From: Vicia villosa
Lineage: Eukaryota > Streptophyta > Magnoliopsida > Fabales > Fabaceae
Assembly: GCF_029867415.1 (NCBI RefSeq)
Contig: NW_026705179.1
Location: 620,001 to 684,000, forward strand
Reading direction: 5' to 3'
DNA: 64,000 nucleotides
Shown: positions 47,447-57,983 of the stretch, piece by piece
How the letters are laid out: each line of letters begins with the position of its first letter
How positions within the stretch are numbered: position 1 is the stretch's first letter
Translations under genes and position numbers: made by a program
Notes under the pieces: model-generated
Seen by the model: only the letters and a program-made list of their open reading frames with translations
The model's database searches: none
Told to the model about the DNA's origin: nothing

Positions 47447-47454
47447 TATAAATA
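47447..47454 (+). promoter_or_regulatory. TATA box in LTR of element 2
   Basis: TATAAATA lies after a pyrimidine-rich stretch and before a C/T/A-rich leader. It is present in the 3' LTR too (63951-63958). Transcription would be expected to start near 47480, leaving about 600 bp of U3. Confidence 0.6.
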
Positions 47455-47546
47455 CCTCTCATTTTTTCCATAAATTCTCACATCAAATTTCAACTCATTT
47501 CTCAAACTTCTACCTCATAATTATTTTCTCTTCTTCCCCGACAAAA

Positions 47547-47714
47547 ATGGCCAAATGGATGGATACGTGTTTTCTTGTGGTCATCACTGTTTTGGTGGTG
47601 ATCATGTCCTTTTTCTGTCTGCATAGTCCTAAAAAATGCGGACCTGGGTTGCTTACACTCCCGTTCATCTATATGTTGTTATTTATAGCATGGGTTTTTA
47701 ATCGTCATTTTTAA
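47547..47714 (+). CDS. Small two-membrane-segment ORF inside the LTR (55 aa)
   Basis: This is the first ATG after the TATA box at 47447, with about 65 nt of ATG-free leader and a good context (AAAAATGG: A at -3, G at +4). The 55-residue product starts MAKWMDTCFLVVITVLVVIM. It has two hydrophobic stretches (about residues 8-25 and 34-51) separated by a short loop with SPKKCGPG, and ends NRHF. It could be a small hairpin membrane protein. I know no family for it. The 3' LTR copy lies just past the window end, so conservation cannot be tested here. It could be a chance frame. Confidence 0.4.
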   Translation: MAKWMDTCFLVVITVLVVIMSFFCLHSPKKCGPGLLTLPFIYMLLFIAWVFNRHF

Positions 47715-49340
47715 AGTTTGTCGTATCTTTCGCTTTCAAATAATGTACCGTTCATTTTTGTCGTACTGTTCATTATAATATGTAATATTTGTACTGTCAG
47801 TATTAAATGTCGTACTATCTATCGTACTGTCGTTTAATTATCAAGATAATATTATGTGTGTTTTCTGCTAGTTAAATATTTATTTTTCTGTGCATTAAAT
47901 ATTTTTCAAGGTTATTATCGGTAATTTCGTTCACGTACGGTATATTGTATTTATTTATTATGTTTTGTGTTTTTCTAACAACTCATGTAAATAAATTTTC
48001 ACCATTAACACAACAAAAAAAACAAAAAGAAAAAATTAACTTTAACTGTTGAATTTTCACTTTAATTGTTACGTTAATGCCCGGACAACCAGTTGACAGT
48101 CAAACCCGCTGACAGCACGATTCTCCGTGTTTTGTACCATCAATCAAATCAATATTTTGCATTTCAAAATTCCAAGATTTTTGTTCTAGAAGTCTTCTGA
48201 TAATCACATGATCAGCAGAGACTCAACACTGCACAAAAATCAGGTACGCTTAACTGTCTCCTACACAAACAGTCCCTAACTAGGGTTTTTGTTTTTTTCA
48301 GGAGAATAAGTTTTTTGAGACCTCAAATGGATTTCATGGACCTCCATATGTCTCAAAGTACCACCAGACAAATTTTCAAACTTCAATTCGCTCAGACGCA
48401 CAGTCAGCAGCTCAAACAGTCAGCAGACGACCAGTTTGACCGAAAAGTCAACAGACAGTCAAAAATGAAATTTTTTGTCAACATCCATATTTTGTCAAAA
48501 GATTCATCATTTGATCAATGGTTGATCATAATTCATCAAGAAAAGATCAGAAATCAACCAAACCCTAAGTTTCAAAATTAGGGTTTTCTCCTAAAAAGTC
48601 AACTGAACTTTGACCGGCCATAACTCTCTCCTCGTTCATTCAAAAAATTCCAACCAAAGCTTGTTTTGAAGGAAATTCAATTATCTTTCAAATGCAATTG
48701 ATCCCATGGTCATTGGATTCACCATTTTAAAAATATGAGCTCAGACATTACAGGTCATTTTCAAAGTCAACAAAAAGTGGTTTTTTGTCAAAGGCCATAA
48801 CATCAAGATAACTTCTCCAAATGAAAAAAAGTTTCCAAAGTAGCTTGTAGAGGACATCTCGAGGTTTCTAAAAAGTACAAGAACTCCTTCATATGATCAA
48901 AATTGAGGGATTTATAACTTGTTGAAGTTGGCTATTTTTTGGGAAAATGCATGAAACCAACATTGATCAAAAATGTTTTTTTTCCAAAAGAGGCCAAGTT
49001 TTCATGATCCAAACATGATTCTAATGATGCTAAGGGCCTCCCACGACTAACCTAAGGCCCATAACATTTTTATTTCTTTTTTAGTTTAATTTTATTACCT
49101 TTAAAATTAAATTAAAAAGAAATGGTGCAAGATCATTATCCAAAGCTTTTGTCTCTTGCTTGAGTCACCAAGGTAGCTTATTTTCTGCAACAAAGAGAAG
49201 TACATGGCAGACCTAGAGCAAGAGGTTGAAGAAATTCAAAGCCATGGCCAAAGAATTCAAAGATTTTTAATATTAAAAAAATCAAAAGTTCAAAAAGCAA
49301 TCAATGCTTGATAGCTTAAGATTGCAGCACATTCATTGCT

Positions 49341-49348
49341 TATAAATG
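49341..49348 (+). promoter_or_regulatory. Second TATA-like site in LTR
   Basis: TATAAATG is followed by a C/A-rich stretch, so this is an alternative promoter candidate. No ORF follows closely. Confidence 0.3.
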
Positions 49349-51607
49349 GACTAGAACACTTCAAAAACACACACACACGAAATCTGTGAACCAATACTAT
49401 GCTTGTATCACTCTTGTAACAACTTGTAATTTTGAAAGAAATTTGAAATTCGAATTTTAAGTTTAAGCTCATTTCAATACAAACTAAACACTCAAACACG
49501 TTCCTTGACCTTCACTGAACCTATCCAGATCAATTGCAAGCCTTGAAACCTCAAGAACACGCACATATAGCTCACGGTTTGCTCAAACACAAACCTACCA
49601 AAATATAATCATACATGCATGTTTAACAAGATGTAATTGCATATTTGTGTTTGGTTTGATGCTCTGGTCGTTTCTGGAGCTTTAATTGGGTTTTAATGGA
49701 CGTTTGAAGCATATGCCATTTTAGGGTTTCATGAGCTCGAAATGGGATTTTTCGTTAGAGGCAAAATTAGACAAAACTAATGGCATATTTGAACTCAGGG
49801 GGCGATTTTAAGCTGAACCATGGTCTCCAAAATAATTTATCATGTTTGTATGAGATTTTTGAATTTGCAGGAGCTATGGCTACGCTTGGAAGCCGTCACT
49901 AAAACCTTTAGCAACAGTTGCAGACCTAAGCCAACGGACGGAGGAAGAAGATGAACTCGTGGCAGCCTCTCATTGGCTGCCCTGCGCGCGTTTTATTTTT
50001 TAAAAAAATCTCTGATTCAGTGCTTTGCAGGTTTTGCACGCGCCATGCTCCCTTGCTTGGTCACCATCAGATCAGTCCAATCACTCAATCCAACGCCCAT
50101 GACACGCTAGTCCATGCTATGGACTTACCAGCCAACCACACATGATCCATATTTAATATATATTTTATATTTTTCTATTTTATTTAATTTTCTTTCAACA
50201 ATTATTTAAAAATAGTTTTAAAAATCAGAAAATTATATTAAAAATATTTTTAGGTTGATAAAATGCTATATTATTTTTTGACACAAAAATATTTTATTTT
50301 TCTTAATAATTAAAATATTTTGTTTAATTAATTAGTATATATTTATATATTTGCTTTTTAATTATTTCAACCTATCAAAAAAATCAAAAAAATATTTTCT
50401 TTTTATTTAAATTGAGTTTATATATTATAGACTAATTTTGTACATATTTAGAATATTTTTCTCTTTAAGTTTAAATTATTTGTATAATAATTTGTATAAT
50501 TATATATTAATTAACTTAACAAATTTCCAAAACAACTTCAAAAATCCAAAAAAATTAGTTTTATTTTAAAATTAATTAACAAGCAATATGAACATATTTT
50601 AGACTTAATTTTTAGGTTTAAATTTTATTTCTACCTTTTTCTCATTTAATTAAATTAATTATGCATTAATTCTGATTAAAATCAACTATCCAAAAAATCC
50701 AAAAATACTTCCCTTTATCTTATTGCAATTTAAATTCATAGATAAGTGTATAGGTTGTCAAAATCATGTAAATAGCGTAGTTTACATTTCCCGCACAATC
50801 GATGTAATAGCGTAGATTTACTTTCCGCATTTTACATTCCCGCACTTTAATTTCTGTACATATAAAACTGCGTGTATGTCAAAGATAAAAACTGAAGCGT
50901 TAGGTCACTAATTTCAAAAGATAAAAATATCTGAATCAGAACACAATCACACTTGCACCTCTTAGGGTAACCCCTCTGTTACTCTTTTCAAAATCAATTC
51001 TATTGTTTCAAATACAATTCAAACAATTTCTTTCTGTATCCAGTCAAAGAAAATTTTCTAAAAGAAAATAGGAAAGGACCTTATAAATTTAGGGTAGATC
51101 TCCTAATTGCTTGCTCAAATAAAACAAAACAACAAACGTTTCACATATCACTGTGTTTTTCAAAACAAAACTTTCAAAAAAGACAACATTTTGTATAAAT
51201 CCAAACAAGGATCATTACGAAGTTAAAGATCTTTTTTTCAAAAATATATTTCGAAAGATAGAATACTTTGTATACATCTGCACAAGGATCATTACAAAGT
51301 CAATTTACAAAGGTATTTTAAAACCACATACAAGCATTTCAAAAGCAAGACAAATGATTCAAACAAGTGAGCTAAGCAATTAAGAGCCCATGGATAACCA
51401 TGGATACCAAGGGGTGCTAATACCTTCCCTTTGTATAACCTACCCCCCGAACCCAAAATCTCTTAAAGGTCTTTTTCTGTTTCTTTTATAAACCTTTCCT
51501 TAATTGGATAAAATAAAAGTCGGTGGCGACTCTCTGATTTTCAAAACTCAAAAATAAAAAGAAGAGTCAGTTCGTATCTCACGAGAAAAAACCGAGGACG
51601 ACAGAAC

Positions 51608-51625
51608 TGGCGACTCTGCTGGGGA
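51608..51625 (+). other. Primer-binding site, tRNA-Arg type
   Basis: TGGCGACTCTGCTGGGGA starts four bases after the LTR. It is identical to the PBS of the gag-only element (35171-35188). Confidence 0.9.
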
Positions 51626-52295
51626 ATTTCAAAAACAAATTGTTTTCAAAAGGGATTACCTTAGAGTTTAGATCACTTTGATGTTTTCAATTGCTTGTCT
51701 TGTTTGTTCTATTTTTCAAAGGTTTGTTTGGGTATTTACTTGTGTGAAAGATTCTAACCCGAATCTCGAGATACCTTAAGTATGTGACAATAGACCAAGG
51801 AAACTGTACGGCATGTACCGATACGGTTGATCTGGTAGTCACCGTTAGTGCGACACTTTGGTCTGTACTGATATCCCTTGAAAACGATCAAGGAGTATGT
51901 TAGGCTTCCGAAATGTCATTAAACACTAATTTGTCTTAGAACCTTTAGTTGAACTTGACTTGTGTCCTATTAAGTGACTAGCTTTGAAATTGATCGAAGT
52001 TAGTTATCCTCGAGGAATGTTTTGATCGGCTGTCCGAGTGCCGTATTGAGATGTTGTCTCCAAGGATCATAGAACCCGAATACTATTTTAAGACAGGTTT
52101 AAACCAACTCAACTTCAGTGGGGAGGGTATCACATATAAACCTCGTGCAAGCCTTTAAACCTAAGGCTATTGTTTGATTTGTTTGTGTGTGCCACATGTT
52201 TGACATCATGACATCATAAGCATCATAAACATATCATTTTCTCACTAATCATTTCAAGGATTGAAGAGTTTACCTTTGTTCTGTTGTTACAGGTA
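51626..52295 (+). other. Leader between PBS and ORF1
   Basis: About 670 nt untranslated. It ends in a pyrimidine-rich run and CAG (AG at 52291-52292) just before the ORF1 ATG, which looks like a splice acceptor. Confidence 0.5.
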
Positions 52296-53639
52296 ATGGC
52301 TCCCGCTACCAGAGATTATATCCGGATCAACATCTCAACAGTACCATCTGAGCTTAAGGACTTAACATCTGAATTTCCCAGAAATGCTCAATTCACTGAA
52401 AAGCACGGTCACCTACTCCATTTGGTTACCTCAAAATTTGAAGAAGACATGATACGGGTCCTGTTCCAATTCTTTGATCCCGAACATCATTGTTTTACAT
52501 TTCCTGATTACCAGCTAGTACCCACCTTGGAAGAGTTCTCTGAACTGATTGGGTTACCTGTTCGAGATCAATTACCTTTCACTGGTTTAGAAAATATTCT
52601 AAAACCTGAAATAATTGCTGCTGCCTTACATTTACGAAAGTCAGAAATCGAGTCCACTTGGGAAACAAAGAGTGGAGTCAAGGGTTTGCTCGCTAAGTTC
52701 TTAATGGAGAAGGCTCGATTACTACTAAAAAACAGAAGTTACCTAGCTTTTGAAGAAGTTGTGGCTCTTTTGATTTATGGGTTGGTTTTATTCCTTAATC
52801 CCGACCAATTCATAAGTGTACACGTTATCAACATTTTCTTAACCCGCAATCCGGTACCTGCTTTGCTGGGAGACATACTACATTCTTTACACACTCGTAT
52901 TATGAAAAAGAGAGGAACTCTTATGTGTTGTGTACCACTACTGGCTAGATGGTTTACATTACACCTTCCCTAATCAGTGTTGAGAAACGAACAAAGGATG
53001 CAATGGTCTCGCAGGATTATGTCTTTGTCTCATTCAGATATCTGGTGGAACAACTTCTTTCAAAGAGACATCACTCTCATTGACCATTGTGGGGAGTACC
53101 CTAATGTGCCACTCCTTGGCATCAGGGGAGGCATCACTTACAACCCCTCTTTAGCTTTGCGCCAATTTGGATATGCACGAAGAAACGGTCCTCATGACAT
53201 GATTATCTGTGGCATTGTGTTCGATTACGAAGATGATTCCCAAAGACATCGACGAAGGTTTATACATGCTTGGGGCAGTGTCTACAAAGTAGAAAGCAAG
53301 ACTTTAGGACAATGGAATTCTATTCCCATGGAGCCTTACCTCAAATGGATGCGAGCTCGTGCTCAGAAGTTCATCATGCCATATCCCGCTATTCTACCTG
53401 TGACTATTGAGCCAGAAGTCGAAGGGGACGAACCTCGAGTTATTCTACATCCGGACATGCCAACTGACCTGGAAGAGCTGCAGAAATCTTGGGTTCAACT
53501 AAGAGAAGAAAGAGACACCTTCAAGGCACACTGTCAAGACTATGAGAGGAAAGTGTTGGAGCTCACCAGACAACTCCAGGAAGAACAACAGATCAACATG
53601 TTCCTGGGTGCAAAGAGAAAGCGTCCATGGGAGGCTTGA
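52296..53639 (+). pseudogene. ORF1 of Ogre-like element, one internal stop
   Basis: The frame runs from ATG 52296 (MAPATRDYIRINISTVPSEL) to TGA 53637-53639, about 447 codons. It is broken only by TAA at 52971-52973, which looks like a single C-to-T change. The N-terminal part (FPDYQLVPTLEEFSELIGLP) resembles the plant mobile domain-like ORF1 found upstream of gag in Ogre elements. Later parts include WWNNFFQRD and GIRGGITYNP, and the C-terminus is a coiled coil (about 395-435) ending KRKRPWEA, a possible nuclear signal. The role in the element is unknown. It stands alone before gag rather than in the gag-pol frame. Confidence 0.85.
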
Positions 53640-53898
53640 GAAACCCTTTATTGTCTTTATTTTATTTTGTAATCCCAAAAAGAGGCAAAGAAAAGAGAAA
53701 AGAAAAAAGAAAAAAAAGAGACAAAAGAAAAGGAAAAAAAATTGTTTGACTAATAAATGTTTGTTTCTCTTTTGTTTAAACAAATTTAAATTCTAAGATC
53801 CTTGAAAACATTGCATATACATTTCATTCATAAACATTGCATAACAGGTTCACATAACAGGTTTCTCATCTCCTTGCTATTTATTTCAGTTAGAAGGG
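53640..53898 (+). other. Spacer between ORF1 and gag
   Basis: A/G-rich run (53680-53740), then pyrimidine-rich sequence ending TTTATTTCAG (AG at 53888-53889) ten bases before the gag ATG: a second acceptor-like site. Confidence 0.5.
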
Positions 53899-56850
53899 AT
53901 GGATTCCGAAACAAGCATCAAGAATCTCGAAGCACAAAACGCCCAAGTTCAGATAGCAATTTTGGAGCTAGCAAAGGGGCAACAAGAACTGAAAGCCCTG
54001 ATGATCAAGAAGAAAAAGAAGCCCAAAGGATCTGTAGGCTTAAGTCACCTGACAAGGAAGGTCAAGATCCTAGTCAAGAGGTCCAAAAAGGCGCTGATCC
54101 CTGAAATAGTCGGTGAAGGTGATCAAGAAGACAACCACAGCAACCAGGGTTCTGCCAAACCCTCCCTCTCTTCTAACGAAGAGGATTATCACTCCGAAGA
54201 CGAACAGGGTGATAACAAATACCAGCAGTTGGAAGAACACATGAAAGCTATGGAGATACAAAAAATACCTGGTTTAGACTTCAATGATCTTGGACTCGTC
54301 TCAGATATTGTTATCCCTCCAAAGTTCAAAGTTCCTGTCTTTGCAAAGTATGATGGAGTCTCTTGCCCAAAGCTGCATCTAAGGTCCTATGTGAGAAAGA
54401 TACTACCTCATACAGCAGATAACAAATTGTGGATTCATTTCTTCCAGGAAAGTCTGTCGGGTACACAACTTGAGTGGTACTACCAACTGGAAAGTACAAA
54501 GGTTCACACCTGGGAAGATTTGGCTGCTGCTTTCTACAAACAGTATCAATACAACGCTGACCTTGCACCAACCCGTACTCAATTACGGGGCATGACTATG
54601 GCACCAAAAGAAAGTTTCAAAGAGTATGCACAAAAGTGGAGAGATCTAGCTGGAAGGGTTCAACCACCCTTATCTGATCGCGAGCTGGTCGACATGTTCA
54701 TGGGCACTTTAACTGGCCCTTTCTACAGTCATTTGTTGGGAAGCTCGTTGTCAGGTTTCACTGACCTGATATTAACTGGAGAGCGTGTTGAAAGCGGTAT
54801 TGAAAGTGGAAAAATTCAAGTAGGTTCCTCCTCTAGTACTACAAAGAGGCCCATCAGTGGGAGAAATGAAGTCAATATAATGCACAGTCAGAAAATTCGC
54901 AAAAGTGAACATCACCAATCTGTAGGGGCTGTTCTGATCTCTGCATCTGCACCTCAAAAAGATCAACCGCCAAAGTATACGCGTCGACCAGATGCCCCAA
55001 GAAGAAATTTCACCAGAATCAATATGCCAATCTCTCAAGCATTGCAGCACTTGTTAAAAGCAAATCTGATCACATTGAAAGACCCTCCAAAGAATGTCAA
55101 CACTTCCTCTCCGAGTTATCGCCCCGATGCAACATGTGCATACCATTCTAACTGTCCAGGACATGACGCAGATCACTATTGGGCCCTGAAAAATAAAATA
55201 CAAGACATGATAGATACTGGGGAAATTGAATTCGATCCTCTAGAGACTCCAAATGTCATCACTGCACCTATGCCAAAGCACGACAAGACCGTTAATGCTA
55301 TCATAGACACTGTTTATATCTATGATGTGAGAGAATTGTCAACTCCGCTCCTTGAAGTCAAAAGAAAGCTAATACGAGCTGGTTCCTTTCCAGGTTGTGA
55401 CCCTGATTGCTTTTATTGTGCACACCTACCCAATGGTTGTGAGAATTTGAAAATAGGAATTCAAAATTGGATGGATCGTCGTATCATTATGTTTGAGAGG
55501 CTCCCTTCTATGGACGATTTATGCGAAGTTTTTTCAAATGGGATGAGGATAGAGGACGTCTCAGTGGTTTCTAACATACCATTGAAAATCCCTACCAAAA
55601 CTCCTTTCAAAATTTCTGCTGCACCCAGAGTGGCATCGGTAATCATCACCAGTCCGACTCCATTTCCATACTCCTCAGACAAAGCTGTCCCGTGGAGTTA
55701 TGACACTAATGTTTATGTCCATGGAGTTAAGCAAGACACCTTGACTGAAGAGACCGTGAATTTTGCTACTCCAACTGTTGATAATATTGTGGGTACTAGT
55801 AAGATTACGAGAAGTGGAAGGATCTTTTCACCAGAAATTTCTCCAAATGTTGCTACTAATCCTGTCCAGGTCCCAGTTCCTAATCAAGATATCAACGCTC
55901 GAGGTAAAGAACCACTAGTTGAACCAGTGCAAATACCGGTGGAAGTCACTGTTGAAGATCCGTCAAGGCAAGAAGTGGAGGAAATATTGAAAATCATCTG
56001 CGAAAGTGATTACAATATTGTCGAACAACTGGGGCACACTGCTTCAAAAATTTCAATGCTGTCTCTGCTAAAGTATTCAGAAGCTCATGCCAAGGCCCTA
56101 ATGAAGTTCCTGAAAGCTGCACATGTACCACAGGAGATTTCAGTCGATCAATTTGAAAATTGTGTTGCCAATCTAACAGTAAATAACGGTCTCGGTTTCT
56201 CTGATGCTGATTTAACCCCTGCTGGGAAAAATCACAATAAAGCCCTGCACATCTCTATTAAATGTAACGGCACCACTCTATCTCATGTGCTGGTAGACAA
56301 CGGTTCCTCTTTGAACGTGTTGCCAAAAGCAATACTGGAAAAACTTGACTTCGAAGGAGTTGTGTTACAACCAAGCGATGTTGTGGTAAGAGCCTTCGAC
56401 GGGTCAACAAGAACAGTATACGGAGAAGTTAAGCTCCCAATCAGGGTTGGCTCTCAGATCTTTGATTCTACCTTTTACGTGATGGAAATTCATCCAGCAT
56501 ACTCCTGTTTACTAGGACGCCCTTGGATACATGGGGCAAGCGCTGTAACTTCTACCCTGCATCAGAAGTTAAAGTATCCGGTAAAAGGCAAGGTCATCAT
56601 AGTTTATGGCGAAGAAGAATATGTGATTAGCCACCTGAGTAACTCCAAGTATGTTGAGATGGATGGTGAATTCATCGAAACCCCTTGCCAATCTTTTGAG
56701 GTGATCCCTCCAGATGTCTCTACTGCCAAACATATTTCTGCTACTCCTGCTACAAAAATAACTCCAACTATGGCTTCTCTCAAAGATGCTAAAGCTGTGA
56801 TCGAAGAAGGTGGTTGCACAATACGGGGACAACTCCTTGATGTGCCTTAA
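53899..56850 (+). CDS. gag-pro: Gag-protease polyprotein of Ogre-like element
   Basis: 983 codons from ATG (MDSETSIKNLEAQNAQVQIA) to TAA. Order: N-terminal coiled coil (1-35), Lys-rich stretch (about 36-65), acidic linker, gag core (FFQESLSGTQLEWYYQLE near 180; YKQYQYNADLAPTRTQL; FKEYAQKWRDLAGRVQPPL; ELVDMFMGTL), zinc-knuckle-like CAYHSNCPGHDADHY at about 413-427, a long linker, and the retropepsin domain with VDNGSSLNVL (catalytic D800). DNG in place of D(S/T)G is usual in this lineage. CLLGRPWIHGA supplies the second part of the fold. The TAA at the end is in frame with downstream sequence, so it is probably a mutation. Confidence 0.93.
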   Translation: MDSETSIKNLEAQNAQVQIAILELAKGQQELKALMIKKKKKPKGSVGLSHLTRKVKILVKRSKKALIPEIVGEGDQEDNHSNQGSAKPSLSSNEEDYHSEDEQGDNKYQQLEEHMKAMEIQKIPGLDFNDLGLVSDIVIPPKFKVPVFAKYDGVSCPKLHLRSYVRKILPHTADNKLWIHFFQESLSGTQLEWYYQLESTKVHTWEDLAAAFYKQYQYNADLAPTRTQLRGMTMAPKESFKEYAQKWRDLAGRVQPPLSDRELVDMFMGTLTGPFYSHLLGSSLSGFTDLILTGERVESGIESGKIQVGSSSSTTKRPISGRNEVNIMHSQKIRKSEHHQSVGAVLISASAPQKDQPPKYTRRPDAPRRNFTRINMPISQALQHLLKANLITLKDPPKNVNTSSPSYRPDATCAYHSNCPGHDADHYWALKNKIQDMIDTGEIEFDPLETPNVITAPMPKHDKTVNAIIDTVYIYDVRELSTPLLEVKRKLIRAGSFPGCDPDCFYCAHLPNGCENLKIGIQNWMDRRIIMFERLPSMDDLCEVFSNGMRIEDVSVVSNIPLKIPTKTPFKISAAPRVASVIITSPTPFPYSSDKAVPWSYDTNVYVHGVKQDTLTEETVNFATPTVDNIVGTSKITRSGRIFSPEISPNVATNPVQVPVPNQDINARGKEPLVEPVQIPVEVTVEDPSRQEVEEILKIICESDYNIVEQLGHTASKISMLSLLKYSEAHAKALMKFLKAAHVPQEISVDQFENCVANLTVNNGLGFSDADLTPAGKNHNKALHISIKCNGTTLSHVLVDNGSSLNVLPKAILEKLDFEGVVLQPSDVVVRAFDGSTRTVYGEVKLPIRVGSQIFDSTFYVMEIHPAYSCLLGRPWIHGASAVTSTLHQKLKYPVKGKVIIVYGEEEYVISHLSNSKYVEMDGEFIETPCQSFEVIPPDVSTAKHISATPATKITPTMASLKDAKAVIEEGGCTIRGQLLDVP

Positions 56851-57714
56851 AAGTTCGATAAGCTAGGTCTGGGCTATGCTAACGGAACTCAAAAGAACGA
56901 TCAAAGTCCTCGTTCTGGAGGATTAATGTCACATTTCATCAGCCAAGGAGTAAATGCTATTGAAGACGATGGAATGATCTTGAACCATATTATTCAACAA
57001 TATCCAAATGAAGTTCCACCTATCTCCAAGGAAATTTGGGATACTTTGGGAGAACCAAGCGGCAGGTACGATTTTCTAGTAAAGTACACTGCTCCTCAGA
57101 GTTCTTTTATTGCCATTGAAGACATCGTCCCAACTGGATGGGGGTGATCAGCTTGAAGATTGCAAAAGTTTCACAAGTTCCATTACTGAGCAATACCAAA
57201 GCCCACCTAGTCCAAAAGAAGTCTGGGATACGCTGGGAGAACCAAGTGGTAAATATGACTTTATGGTGAAGTATTCCGCTCCCCTGAGCTCGCAAGCCGC
57301 TATTGAAGACATCACCCCAACTGGATGGGATCAACATTTCGAAGACAATATGACACTCACAAGCCCTGTCGCTCCTGAAGAAGTCTGGGAAACACCAAAT
57401 AACGAGAATGATTTCTTGATGCAGTACACTGTTCCCCAAAATGCACAAGTCTCCCTCAAAGACATCATCCCAACTGGATGGGACGATCTTATCGGGTATC
57501 TCGCTCAGCCAACAGAGGTATCTCAGCCTGGGCTCTCGTATCCAGCAGAGTATCTTGCTCATCCTGAAGGATCAATAACTCATTTCACCACCAAAGAAGT
57601 CAATGTTGTGGAAGACGAAGAAGACATCTGCGATTGGAGCAGCTAGATATTCCCTACTCACAACAATGGATTGAACAACTGGGAAGCCGAAGATGTTATC
57701 TCTTTTGATCAGGA
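56851..57714 (+). pseudogene. Post-protease region: G-patch-like stretch and threefold repeat, exon end
   Basis: In the gag-pro frame after the TAA, KFDKLGLGYANGTQ resembles the G-patch-like motif after protease in related elements. Then come three copies of a ~38-residue unit, consensus KEVWDTLGEPSGKYDFxVKY then PTGWD (57028-57141, 57214-57329, 57372-57490). A one-base G insertion near 57138 shifts the frame and a TAG at 57644-57646 interrupts it. The frame then continues to a GA|GTAAAT splice donor at 57714/57715. The function of the repeat is unknown. Confidence 0.75.
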
Positions 57715-57983
57715 GTAAATGCAATTTCCTGTTTTCGTTATTTATATGTTCAAAGATAAAAATGGTTCCTGTACTATCGAACCATGAACTTAAAAGCCAG
57801 GTGCCTTGCCCGAAGCACACTGGTCCTTTTTATAAGGGTTTGTCATACCATGATCATGTTCATTCAATAAAATCATGGGACGTTTGCATATTCAAATTTT
57901 GTGATCCTTTTTTGTTTCTTTCTTTGCTTTATGTATTTTCAAATAGCTATGTGTTCTTACACACACCCACATAATAAATGCAG
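57715..57983 (+). other. Ogre-type intron (269 bp)
   Basis: GT donor in GA|GTAAAT (57715) and acceptor AATAAATGCAG (57981-57983), with a T-rich, AT-rich body and many stops. Excision leaves two bases of a codon (GA) that join with the first base after the acceptor, so the upstream reading frame runs directly into the RT frame. Ogre elements are known for a small intron between protease and RT. Confidence 0.78.

Larger units (their letters stand above)
46874..51603 (+). repeat. 5' LTR, 4730 bp
   Basis: It starts TGTTATACCCCAAAATTTGC and ends GAGGACGACA, four bases before the PBS. It contains a TATA box, a small ORF, and a second TATA-like site at about 49341. About 3.5 kb after the small ORF is AT-rich and non-coding. 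Confidence 0.92.

Noticed and set aside
53499..53796. Lys-rich and Phe-rich frames after ORF1 on both strands
   Set aside because: They come from the A/G-rich spacer between ORF1 and gag.
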